NCBI GenBank assembly: GCA_036676175.1
Contig: JAKFDL010000070.1
Span: 1-16,759, forward strand
Source of the DNA: Methylotenera_A sp036676175
GTDB lineage: Bacteria > Pseudomonadota > Gammaproteobacteria > Burkholderiales > Methylophilaceae
DNA length: 16,759 nt
Direction of reading: 5' to 3'
Part shown: piece after piece, positions 1 to 6,873 of the stretch
Numbering within the stretch: the stretch's first letter is position 1
How the letters are laid out: each line of letters begins with the position of its first letter
Position numbers and translations under genes: made by a program
Notes under the pieces: model-generated
The model's input: only the letters and a program-made list of their open reading frames with translations
What the model was told of the DNA's origin: nothing
Databases searched by the model: none

Positions 1-1436
1 GCATTAAAACTGACAGGGATTAACAGCGGCTGCATCGGTACAGTTTTATTATCGAGCGCGTTTTTAAGCTGCTCATACATAATGCGCTCATGCGCGGCAT
101 GCATATCAATTACCACTAAACCCAACTTATTTTGCGCGAGGATATACACGCCATGAATTTGCGCCACAGCAAAACCTAGCGGAAAATCTTCTGCTGATTT
201 GGCTAGCTGATTATTATCAAGCTCATCCGCATAACAAACAGGGCTCACAAACTGGCGCTCTGTCTGGTTATTTGAACCAATTAGAGTTTCATAAAATGTG
301 CCTGACTGATTCGCGCTTAAGTTAATCTGCGTTTGATATTGCGGGTAATTTGGCGCACTTGCATATGATGAAGAGAATGGATTATGCGCAGCTTGGCTGG
401 CAGTCGCCGCATTGGATAAACCAGTGGGTGTAGCCAGGTTTTTGTTCAGGGAATGAAAAATAAAGCGGTGAATGGCTTGGCCATCCCTAAACCGCACCTC
501 GGTTTTGCTGGGGTGCACGTTGACATCCACTAAATTCGGGTCGCACTCCAAAAACAGCACAAATGCGGGGTGGCGGTCATGGTGCAATACATCCTGATAG
601 GCTTGGCGTATGGCGTGCGCAATCAATTTATCGCGCACAAAACGACCATTCACATACACATATTGCGTATCGCGGCTATTGCGATTAAACGTGGGCTTGG
701 CGGCCATACCCCACAGCCTTAAACCAGCAGCATCTTCATCAACACTGATACTTTCAGCGGCAAATTCTGCACCTAGTACTTCGCTGAACCTTTTTGCCGG
801 CTCACTGGCAGCATAACGGCTAAGCGCTCGGCCATTATGTTGCAGCATAAACGCAACGTCAGGCCTTGAAAGCGCAACGCGGTTAAATGCCTCTTCGCAA
901 TGACCAAACTCAGTGCATTCAGTTTTTAAAAATTTACGCCGCGCAGGCGTATTAAAATATAAATCGTTGACTTCTACGATGGTGCCAATATCCAAGCCCG
1001 TAGGCTCTAGCGGCGCTATTTCACTACCCTCTGAGGCGATGCGCCAGGCATGTTTTTGAGAAGGATCGCGGCTGGAAATCACACGACTTGAAATAACGGT
1101 ACGGGAAACCGAGGCGATACTCGCTAACGCCTCGCCTCGAAAGCCGAGGCTGGCAACTGCTTCTAAATCTTCGAGAGTGGCAATTTTGCTGGTGGCGTGG
1201 CGGGTTAAAGCCATTGCAAGGTCATCTTGCAGAATACCACTGCCATTATCAGTGACTTTTAACTGCTTAACACCGCCTTGAATAAGTGATACCTGAATAT
1301 CGCTAGAACCCGCATCAAGACTGTTTTCCAGTAACTCCTTTAGTGCAGATGCAGGCCGTTCAACGACTTCTCCCGCAGCGATTTGACTAATGAGTTGGTC
1401 TGGCAGTAGTCGAATCGAGTTTAGGCTTATTTGCAT
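1..1436 (-). CDS. mutL: DNA mismatch repair protein MutL (partial, C-terminus beyond window)
   Basis: MutL is the ATP-driven matchmaker that couples MutS mismatch recognition to strand incision. Reading leftwards from ATG at 1436, 478 codons are open to the window edge, so the stop and the last part of the dimerisation domain are missing. The N-terminal GHKL ATPase motifs are all present: ENSLDAG near residue 38, DNGSGI near 63, RHATSK near 80 and GFRGEAL near 98. A variable Asn/Gln/Ser-rich linker of about 60 residues follows around 335-400. The C-terminal domain then begins, with QIHGVYILAQ and DMHAAHERIMYE at residues 444-455. The last fits the DQHA(X)2E(X)4E metal-binding motif of endonuclease-type MutL with Q replaced by M, which suggests nicking activity of its own, as in bacteria lacking MutH. 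The start is preceded by a weak AGG and is supported by the usual family N-terminus MQISLNSIRLLP. In many proteobacteria mutL follows tsaE and the amidase gene, as here, with one extra gene between. Identification is firm; nicking activity is inferred. Confidence 0.97.
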   Translation of the reverse strand, partial: MQISLNSIRLLPDQLISQIAAGEVVERPASALKELLENSLDAGSSDIQVSLIQGGVKQLKVTDNGSGILQDDLAMALTRHATSKIATLEDLEAVASLGFRGEALASIASVSRTVISSRVISSRDPSQKHAWRIASEGSEIAPLEPTGLDIGTIVEVNDLYFNTPARRKFLKTECTEFGHCEEAFNRVALSRPDVAFMLQHNGRALSRYAASEPAKRFSEVLGAEFAAESISVDEDAAGLRLWGMAAKPTFNRNSRDTQYVYVNGRFVRDKLIAHAIRQAYQDVLHHDRHPAFVLFLECDPNLVDVNVHPSKTEVRFRDGQAIHRFIFHSLNKNLATPTGLSNAATASQAAHNPFSSSYASAPNYPQYQTQINLSANQSGTFYETLIGSNNQTERQFVSPVCYADELDNNQLAKSAEDFPLGFAVAQIHGVYILAQNKLGLVVIDMHAAHERIMYEQLKNALDNKTVPMQPLLIPVSFN

Positions 1437-1487
1437 AGCGCCATTTTACCTGCTTTTTTATTTTAATTAAGTGTGTTTAAAATTGCT

Positions 1488-2501
1488 TCACCAACCACTT
1501 AACACTATTTTACCGATGGTATTACCTGCTTCAATCTGTGCGTGGGCTTTACGCAAGTTTTCGGCATTGATAGGACTTAATACTTGATTAAGCGTGGTTT
1601 TGATGCTGCCGTTATCAATTAACTGGCTGATCTTAGCCAGTATTTCACCTTGCACTGCCATATCCGGTGTTTGAAACATGGAGCGCGTAAACATAAATTC
1701 CCACACAAAAGTAGCACTCTTGGTTTTAAGCAAATCCAAATTTACTGACTTCGTAGTTTCTACAATGGAGCAGATTTTTCCCTGCGGTTTGATTAGTGTC
1801 GCCATGGCTTCAAAATAGCCATCAGTATCGTTATTACACAATATATAGTCAGGCTGAATGTTTAATGCAGTCATTTCAGCGAGTAAGTCATGGTGATTCA
1901 CCACGACATCTGTACCTAAGCTTTTTACCCATGTTGCTGTTTCTGGCCTTGAAGCTGTTGCGATGACATGCAGGCCTGCAACTACTTTTGCCAACTGAAT
2001 CGCAATAGACCCTACGCCACCGGCTCCCCCAATGATTAACAGACTTTTAGCCTGATTGTTGCTGGATTCTTGTGCAATGCCTAAGCGATCGAACAGCGCT
2101 TCCCAGGCGGTGATCGCCGTGAGCGGTAAAGCGGCAGCTTGCTCAGCAGTTAGGGTGCTAGGCCGATGTGCCACAATGCGCTCATCCATAGCTTGGTATT
2201 CTGCATTACAGCCTGGCCGGGTGATATCTCCTGAGTAATAAACCATATCACCAACTTTAAACCTTATCACTTGGGCGCCCACCTCCACCACCTCGCCAGT
2301 GGCATCCCAGCCTAACACTTTAGGCGTCAGCTCAACCTTATCTTTGGGTTTGCGCACCTTTGTGTCTACGGGGTTGACTGCTATCGCAGCCACTTTCACC
2401 AGCAAGTCACGCGCTTGCACCAGAGGCATTGGCAGTTCAATATCTTGCAATGATTTTGGGTTGTTGATAGGTAAGTAATGGGTTAAGGCAATAGCTTTCA
2501 C
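1488..2501 (-). CDS. Zinc-independent MDR-family oxidoreductase (quinone oxidoreductase / alcohol dehydrogenase-like)
   Basis: This is a medium-chain dehydrogenase/reductase of about 337 residues, probably a cytosolic NADPH-dependent reductase of quinones, enones or similar carbonyls. The substrate is unknown. The N-terminal GroES-like domain carries NPVDTKVRK and LGWDATGEVVEVG. The Rossmann domain carries GGAGGVGSIAIQLAK, the nucleotide-binding Gly-rich loop. The Cys and His-Glu that bind catalytic zinc in true alcohol dehydrogenases are absent (VDTK and GWD replace the usual CxTD and GHE), nor is there a structural four-Cys loop. A common database name of zinc-binding alcohol dehydrogenase would therefore mislead. 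The start is placed at GTG 2501: AAAGGAG lies 7 nt upstream, and the protein then begins VKAIALTHYLP, the usual start of the family. The in-frame ATG at 2531 adds ten residues (MELPSQRRRI) with no Shine-Dalgarno. It lies between amiC and mutL, in the same direction, with a 92-bp gap after amiC and a 51-bp gap before mutL, so it may be cotranscribed. Confidence 0.9.
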   Translation of the reverse strand: MKAIALTHYLPINNPKSLQDIELPMPLVQARDLLVKVAAIAVNPVDTKVRKPKDKVELTPKVLGWDATGEVVEVGAQVIRFKVGDMVYYSGDITRPGCNAEYQAMDERIVAHRPSTLTAEQAAALPLTAITAWEALFDRLGIAQESSNNQAKSLLIIGGAGGVGSIAIQLAKVVAGLHVIATASRPETATWVKSLGTDVVVNHHDLLAEMTALNIQPDYILCNNDTDGYFEAMATLIKPQGKICSIVETTKSVNLDLLKTKSATFVWEFMFTRSMFQTPDMAVQGEILAKISQLIDNGSIKTTLNQVLSPINAENLRKAHAQIEAGNTIGKIVLSGW

Positions 2502-2508
2502 AATTCTT

Positions 2509-2515
2509 CTCCTTT
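2509..2515 (-). promoter_or_regulatory. Ribosome binding site that decides the GTG start of the MDR oxidoreductase
   Basis: On the minus strand AAAGGAG is followed by the 7-nt spacer AAGAATT and then GTG at 2501-2499. This near-consensus Shine-Dalgarno favours the GTG over the in-frame ATG at 2531, which has no purine-rich element in front of it. Confidence 0.75.
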
Positions 2516-2593
2516 GTGATGGCAATTCCATAATTTTGCATTTGGCGTTTCAATTAAGAAACCTGCCACATTTGTTATTAACTACTTAAAAAA

Positions 2594-3964
2594 TTATCTA
2601 TTTTTTGCCAAGGCTGGGTTACTGGCAAAATATTTTTTAATACCGCTCAAGATCGAATCGACCAGCTTGTCTTGGTAGTTGTCATCAAGTAGCTTTCTCT
2701 CTTCTTCCGGGTTACTGATAAATGCCGTCTCTACCAATATCGACGGGATATCTGGGGACTTTAACACCGCAAACCCAGCTTGCTCGACATGTTTTTTATG
2801 CAGTTTATTTACATCAGCTATATGCCCCAATACTGCTTTACCCAACTTTAAGCTGTCGTTAATGGTGGCCGCTTGCGATAAATCTAGCAGCGTTTTTGCC
2901 AGCACCGGGTCTTTACCCCCCAAGCTCACACCACCAATCAGGTCAGACTCATTTTCCTTTTTAGCCAAATAACGTGCGCTGGCACTGGTAGCGCCCTTCT
3001 CTGACAGCGCAAACACCGATGAACCGCGCGCCGCAGGGTTGGTAAAAGCATCCGCGTGAATGGATATAAATAAATCTGCTTTAAATTTACGTGCTTTTAC
3101 TACACGCGTGCCCAGCGGCACAAAGTAGTCGCCATCACGCGTTAGCACCGCGCGCATATTAGGTTCTGCATCAATTTTTTCTTTGAGCTTTTTTGCGATT
3201 TGCAGGGTAATCACTTTTTCGTGGCTACCCTTGGCGCCACGTGCACCTGGGTCTTCGCCACCATGCCCTGCATCTAGCGCAATGGTAATAAGGCGATCAT
3301 CCTCTTTATTTTTAATTGCATCATTGCCCGCCTCTTTGGCTGGCTCTGGTGTGGGCTTAGTCTCTACAGGTTTAACTTCTGAAGCCTTGGTATCTACTGA
3401 GGGCTCAGTCGCTGGCGGTAACGCAGTGGGGTCACTGGCAATGCCCACAGTAGCGTCAGCAGGTGCATCGGTCACGGGTGGTAGCGGCTCTACAATTGGC
3501 TTTTGTGCAGTGGCCTCATTATTCTTTTTGTCTAGCATGGCCATAAGTTCGTCTTGCAACGGGTAAATATCCAACACCAATCGGTGCTTGTAATCCCCCG
3601 CTGGCAGGAGTGCAAATAAATTCGATTTAACCTCACCTTTTAAGTCGACTGCAATGCGCACCACACCAGGCTTAAATTGACCCACACGGACTTGCTTAAT
3701 GTAAGGGTCGCTGGCAATGATTTTATCGGATAAGGTTTTTAACACGCTGGTCAGCTCGACGTCTTCGATATCTAACACTAATCGATCAGGATTTTTTAGT
3801 ATCAGTAGCTGATATTTAATGGGCGCAGTCGATTCCATGGCAATGCGCGTGTACTCTTGTGCTGGCCACACGCGGGCTGCAGTGATGGTATTAGCAGCAT
3901 GGACGGTTGTGCAGATGAGTAAAAAGCAAGTGGCTAAAAGCTGTCTTAAAAATGCGCTAAACAT
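2594..3964 (-). CDS. amiC: N-acetylmuramoyl-L-alanine amidase, AmiC type (AMIN + Amidase_3)
   Basis: This periplasmic zinc amidase cuts the bond between N-acetylmuramic acid and the peptide stem of peptidoglycan, allowing daughter-cell separation. The 456-residue precursor starts with a signal peptide (residues 1 to about 23, FLRQLLATCFLLICTTVHA, with an AxA-like cleavage site). An AMIN domain at about 27-135 targets the protein to the division site. A Pro/Glu/Thr/Lys-rich linker covers about 150-222, and the Amidase_3 catalytic domain about 225-445. The zinc ligands and catalytic glutamates are visible: H234 in DAGHGGEDPGA, E249 in SHEK, H303 in SIHADAF and E412 in LVETAFISN. There is no LysM tail. 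ATG at 3964 has TAGGAG four bases upstream. The gene overlaps the 3' end of tsaE by 19 bp, so translation is probably coupled. The gene is sometimes called amiB in this neighbourhood; the AMIN plus single amidase layout fits AmiC. Confidence 0.95.
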   Translation of the reverse strand: MFSAFLRQLLATCFLLICTTVHAANTITAARVWPAQEYTRIAMESTAPIKYQLLILKNPDRLVLDIEDVELTSVLKTLSDKIIASDPYIKQVRVGQFKPGVVRIAVDLKGEVKSNLFALLPAGDYKHRLVLDIYPLQDELMAMLDKKNNEATAQKPIVEPLPPVTDAPADATVGIASDPTALPPATEPSVDTKASEVKPVETKPTPEPAKEAGNDAIKNKEDDRLITIALDAGHGGEDPGARGAKGSHEKVITLQIAKKLKEKIDAEPNMRAVLTRDGDYFVPLGTRVVKARKFKADLFISIHADAFTNPAARGSSVFALSEKGATSASARYLAKKENESDLIGGVSLGGKDPVLAKTLLDLSQAATINDSLKLGKAVLGHIADVNKLHKKHVEQAGFAVLKSPDIPSILVETAFISNPEEERKLLDDNYQDKLVDSILSGIKKYFASNPALAKNR

Positions 3965-4461
3965 TTAGCTCCTAATGGTGAAGCGGCTGAGAACTGGATT
4001 TTACGGCCTATGGTTGAGTCTGAAGTGGTGGAACCTACGGAAAACATCGAAAGCTGCACATGCACATCAGGCACAGGTAACATGTGTTCAGCTTTTTCTG
4101 GCCACTCTACCATGCAAACACTTTGCGGATTAAAGTAATCCCTGAAGCCCGCGGCTTCCCACTCACTCTCATCAATAAAACGATATAAATCAAAATGATA
4201 AAAAGTATATTTAAAAACTTTATTAACAAAAATTTGGTAAGGTTCAACCAATGTATAGGTGGGGCTTTTCACTTTGCCGACATGCCCGAGTGCGTGTAAC
4301 ACACCGCGTACAAAAGTCGTTTTTCCTGCACCTAAGTCGCCGTGCAAATAAACCACCAGCCCAGCCTGTACGCCCTTGGCAAACTGCGCACCACTCGCCA
4401 GAGTTGCTGCTTCGTCACCTAATATAGATTCTTTAGAAGTTAATGTAATATCATTCGACAT
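3946..4461 (-). CDS. tsaE: tRNA N6-threonylcarbamoyladenosine (t6A) synthesis ATPase TsaE
   Basis: TsaE is a small cytosolic ATPase that works with TsaB and TsaD to transfer threonylcarbamoyl to A37 of ANN-decoding tRNAs. The P-loop GDLGAGKTTF lies near residue 43, followed by the family blocks SPTYTLVEPY, YHFDLYRF and VEWPEKA. The length of 171 residues is slightly above the usual 150-160. Part of the excess is a stretch (IFVNKVFKYTF) between VEPYQ and YHFDLYR that is coded by a very AT-rich run near 4190-4240. The start is taken as ATG 4461; an in-frame TTG two codons upstream (4467) is possible but less likely. No clear Shine-Dalgarno precedes it. Its ATG shares the palindrome CATATG with the ATG of the divergent queG, so each gene's upstream signals must lie inside the other's coding sequence. 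The 3' end overlaps amiC by 19 bp. The order tsaE-amidase-(x)-mutL matches the E. coli cluster, except that yjeF is missing between queG and tsaE. Confidence 0.95.
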   Translation of the reverse strand: MSNDITLTSKESILGDEAATLASGAQFAKGVQAGLVVYLHGDLGAGKTTFVRGVLHALGHVGKVKSPTYTLVEPYQIFVNKVFKYTFYHFDLYRFIDESEWEAAGFRDYFNPQSVCMVEWPEKAEHMLPVPDVHVQLSMFSVGSTTSDSTIGRKIQFSAASPLGAKCLAHF

Positions 4462-4464
4462 ATG
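4459..4464. other. Shared CATATG palindrome holding two divergent start codons
   Basis: On the plus strand bases 4462-4464 are the ATG of queG. On the minus strand bases 4461-4459 are the ATG of tsaE. The two reading frames therefore begin back to back with no intergenic base, and the promoters and ribosome-binding signals of each gene have to lie within the first codons of the other. Confidence 0.8.
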
Positions 4465-5535
4465 CAATTATTAAACGACAACGACTATGCAAGCCTGACG
4501 GCTGACATCAAGCGCTGGGGCCGTGAATTGGGTTTTGCCGAGATCGGCATTACCGATATAGATTTGAGTGACGCTGAGGCCGAACACCAAGCTTGGATTA
4601 ATAAAGGCTTTCATGGTGACATGGATTATATGGCAAAACACGGCACCAAGCGAACCAGGCCAGCAGATTTAGTGCCGAATACTGTGCGTGTAATTACCGC
4701 GCGCCTGGATTATTTACCGCCAGCAGCCAAAGAAAGCTGGGGTGTAATTGAAAATGGCGAGCAAGCCTTTATTTCGCGCTATGCACTTGGCCGAGACTAT
4801 CACAAAGTGATGCGGCAAAAGCTGCAAAAACTATGCGATAAAATCGCAGCTCATATGGATGGCTTTGAAAACTTTAAATTTGAAAGCCGTGTTTTTACTG
4901 ACAGCGCACCTGTGCTAGAGGTAGCACTAGCAGAGAAATCTGGTTTAGGTTGGCGTGGCAAGCACACTTTGCTGCTTAACAAGGACCACGGTTCCTGGTT
5001 TTTTTTGGGTGAAATTTACATAAATTTACCGCTGCCTGTTGACCAAAAAGCGACCAATCACTGTGGTAGTTGCAGTGCTTGCATTGACATTTGCCCAACT
5101 AAAGCAATTACAAAACCGTACGAAGTTGATGCACGGCGCTGCATTTCCTACTTAACCATCGAGCTAAAAGGCGCTATTCCGTTGGAGTTTAGGCCACTTA
5201 TAGGCAACCGAGTGTATGGCTGCGACGATTGCCAACTGGTATGCCCGTGGAATAAGTTTGCCGAAATCACCCAAGAACCCGACTTTAATGTGCGTAATGG
5301 CTTGGACGACATTAGCTTGGTGAAATGTTTTGGATGGACTGAGGCCGAATTCAACCAAAAAATGGCAGGCAGCGCCATTTACAGGATCGGCTATATACAA
5401 TGGTTACGCAATATTGCCGTGGGGTTAGGCAATGCACCGAGTACGCCCGAAGTAATTAATGCCTTAAACACACGTAAAAATGACAGTAATGAAATACTTA
5501 GAGAACATATTGCGTGGGCGTTACAGCAACATTAG
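4462..5535 (+). CDS. queG: Epoxyqueuosine reductase QueG
   Basis: QueG is a cobalamin- and iron-sulfur-dependent enzyme that reduces epoxyqueuosine to queuosine, the last step of wobble-base modification in tRNAs with GUN anticodons. The protein has 357 residues. The N-terminal half is the cobalamin-binding DUF1730 region, with the conserved acidic residue D147 in VFTDSAP. A two-[4Fe-4S] ferredoxin-like module follows: C201, C204, C207 and C211 in CGSCSACIDICP, C227 in RRCISYL, and C254, C257 and C261 in CDDCQLVCPW. The C-terminus (about 290-357) is a short HEAT-like helical tail. The start is ATG 4462, immediately adjacent to the tsaE start on the other strand; no strong Shine-Dalgarno is visible, and no better in-frame start lies before the conserved block at residues 16-25. 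It converges on the VOC gene, with 6 bp between the stops. All family-specific cysteines are present, so identification is firm. Confidence 0.96.
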   Translation: MQLLNDNDYASLTADIKRWGRELGFAEIGITDIDLSDAEAEHQAWINKGFHGDMDYMAKHGTKRTRPADLVPNTVRVITARLDYLPPAAKESWGVIENGEQAFISRYALGRDYHKVMRQKLQKLCDKIAAHMDGFENFKFESRVFTDSAPVLEVALAEKSGLGWRGKHTLLLNKDHGSWFFLGEIYINLPLPVDQKATNHCGSCSACIDICPTKAITKPYEVDARRCISYLTIELKGAIPLEFRPLIGNRVYGCDDCQLVCPWNKFAEITQEPDFNVRNGLDDISLVKCFGWTEAEFNQKMAGSAIYRIGYIQWLRNIAVGLGNAPSTPEVINALNTRKNDSNEILREHIAWALQQH

Positions 5536-5541
5536 TAATAA

Positions 5542-5925
5542 TTACGGTCGCGCATAGCTCTTAGTTAGAATTTCCCACTGATGTCCATCAGGTTCGTTCC
5601 AATAAACAATATTGCCACCATATTGCGTATTAATCTGCATATCTACTGGCCCATGTACATTGCTACGATACGAAATACCGGCCGCTTTAATGCGTTCTAA
5701 AATCGCGTCAAAATCTTGCTGCGTTACACGAAAGCAAAAATGGTAGACAGGGAAATCTTCATCCGTATCAATAAAATCCAACGTTAACCCATCGTTAACA
5801 TAAACCGGGGAAAATGGCCCGATTGATGATGCGGCCCACGGCACGTCAAGTAGCTCTGCCAGTAATTTTGCCGAGGCAATTTGGTTGCGAGATGGCACGA
5901 TGGTGTGATCTAGATGTATCGTCAT
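5542..5925 (-). CDS. VOC (glyoxalase/bleomycin-resistance fold) family protein
   Basis: This single-module VOC protein has 127 residues. Such proteins pair beta-alpha-beta-beta-beta units around a metal site and include glyoxalases, dioxygenases and antibiotic-binding proteins; the substrate cannot be told from sequence. Possible metal ligands are the His in HLDHTIVP near the N-terminus, the His in YHFCFRV in the middle, and the Glu in HQWEILTKSY at the C-terminus. The closing phrase, IVYWNEPDGHQWEI, is typical of the fold. It is the last gene of the leftward glycogen-related run, 20 bp after the ROK kinase gene, and meets queG tail to tail. No strong Shine-Dalgarno is seen (AAGAAG about 8 nt upstream). 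A role in detoxifying a sugar-derived aldehyde is conceivable from position only. Confidence 0.88.
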   Translation of the reverse strand: MTIHLDHTIVPSRNQIASAKLLAELLDVPWAASSIGPFSPVYVNDGLTLDFIDTDEDFPVYHFCFRVTQQDFDAILERIKAAGISYRSNVHGPVDMQINTQYGGNIVYWNEPDGHQWEILTKSYARP

Positions 5926-5945
5926 TTCTAGCTTCTTATTTCATT

Positions 5946-6857
5946 TCAAAAAGCCAGCATCGCCGCACCCAGCATACCTGCGGTATCTTCGGCGGTAGAA
6001 ATTTTCACTTGAACACCACCACGCAGTGCAGGAATCAAGTCTGCATCAAGGCGGGCATTAAAGGCTTGTTGCATTAAAGGCCAAGCGGCTGTCAAGCCGC
6101 CGCCAATCACCACATTTTTAATATCCAATACTTTGGCAATGCTCGCCAACGCTTGTGCTAAGGCATTTGCTGCTAACGCATAAGCTTCATTCGCGGCTTT
6201 ATCGCCACCATCTGCTAGCTCGGCAATTTGATGCGCAGAGAGTCGCTGCTGAGTCGCATTAAAATAGCTCATCGCCACACCAGTTGCGGAGGCATATTGT
6301 TCCATGCAGCCCTTGTTGCCACAGCCGCACTGCCTGCCACCTGGCTCGATAATAAGATGCCCTATCTCCATTGCAAAACCTTGTTGTCCTGAATAAAGCT
6401 TACCCCCAACAATCAGGCCGCCGCCCACGCCAGTGCCTAACCCTAAGTAAATTAGACCGCCCTCTGGCTTACCTGCCAAGCAGTATTCACCATACGCCGC
6501 GGCGTTGGCGTCATTTTCAATTGTCACTGGTAAATTTAAAACAACCGACAGCTCACTTCGTAAATCAAAATAACTTAAACCAGGTAAATTGGGGGATTGG
6601 ATGATTTTTTTGTTATCCGGCTGAATAAACCCCGGGAAACCAATACCCACTGCTTGAATATCTGGATATTTTTCGATGATATTGACAATTTCGTCGGATA
6701 AAACATGCACCACCGCAAGTGCTGCGCTATCTGCTGAATTATCTTTGCAGACTTGGCTTAAATTGGCCTCTAAACGTACGCTGTCAATGAGTTGATAACC
6801 ATCGAATACACCGAAACGGATATTGGTTCCACCTACATCAATCCCTAACGCCAGCAT
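5946..6857 (-). CDS. ROK family sugar kinase, probable glucokinase
   Basis: ROK kinases phosphorylate hexoses with ATP in the cytosol. With its neighbours, the likely substrate is glucose released by MalQ or the GH57 enzyme, giving glucose-6-phosphate. The protein has 303 residues. The ATP-binding phosphate-1 motif GIDVGGTN is at residues 5-12. ENDANAAAYGEY carries the catalytic base D116. GLGTGVGGGLIVGGK follows. The ROK zinc motif is complete, with a His in EIGHLIIEPG and three Cys in QCGCGNKGCMEQ (about 166-190). No DNA-binding helix-turn-helix precedes the kinase, so it is an enzyme rather than a ROK repressor. ATG 6857 is preceded by AAGGA with a spacer of about 7 nt. The gene starts 16 bp after malQ and is probably cotranscribed with it. 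Fructokinase, mannose kinase or N-acetylglucosamine kinase are alternatives that cannot be excluded; no gene symbol is given for that reason. Confidence 0.92.
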   Translation of the reverse strand: MLALGIDVGGTNIRFGVFDGYQLIDSVRLEANLSQVCKDNSADSAALAVVHVLSDEIVNIIEKYPDIQAVGIGFPGFIQPDNKKIIQSPNLPGLSYFDLRSELSVVLNLPVTIENDANAAAYGEYCLAGKPEGGLIYLGLGTGVGGGLIVGGKLYSGQQGFAMEIGHLIIEPGGRQCGCGNKGCMEQYASATGVAMSYFNATQQRLSAHQIAELADGGDKAANEAYALAANALAQALASIAKVLDIKNVVIGGGLTAAWPLMQQAFNARLDADLIPALRGGVQVKISTAEDTAGMLGAAMLAF

Positions 6858-6873
6858 GCTGTTTTCCTTAAGC

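Noticed and set aside
610..816. Plus-strand open frame of 68 codons
   Set aside because: It is antisense to mutL, whose reading frame with all ATPase motifs runs through this stretch.
1..1436. Frameshift or pseudogene in mutL because its frame does not close in the window
   Set aside because: I followed the frame through the linker to the left edge and found no stop. The N-terminal motifs and the C-terminal motif at 72-107 are in the same frame, so the gene is simply cut by the window.
2502..2531. ATG 2531 as the start of the MDR oxidoreductase
   Set aside because: No Shine-Dalgarno precedes it and the added residues MELPSQRRRI do not belong to the family. GTG 2501 has AAAGGAG at ideal spacing.
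3183..3566. Open reading frame of 127 codons on the plus strand opposite amiC
   Set aside because: It lies wholly antisense to the linker and catalytic domain of a well-supported amidase gene, and its Ser/Ala-rich low-complexity protein is what the reverse of the linker codons gives.
4462..4467. TTG 4467 as the start of tsaE, overlapping queG by 6 bp
   Set aside because: It adds only two residues and uses a rarer start codon; ATG 4461 is the simpler choice, though the difference cannot be settled from sequence.
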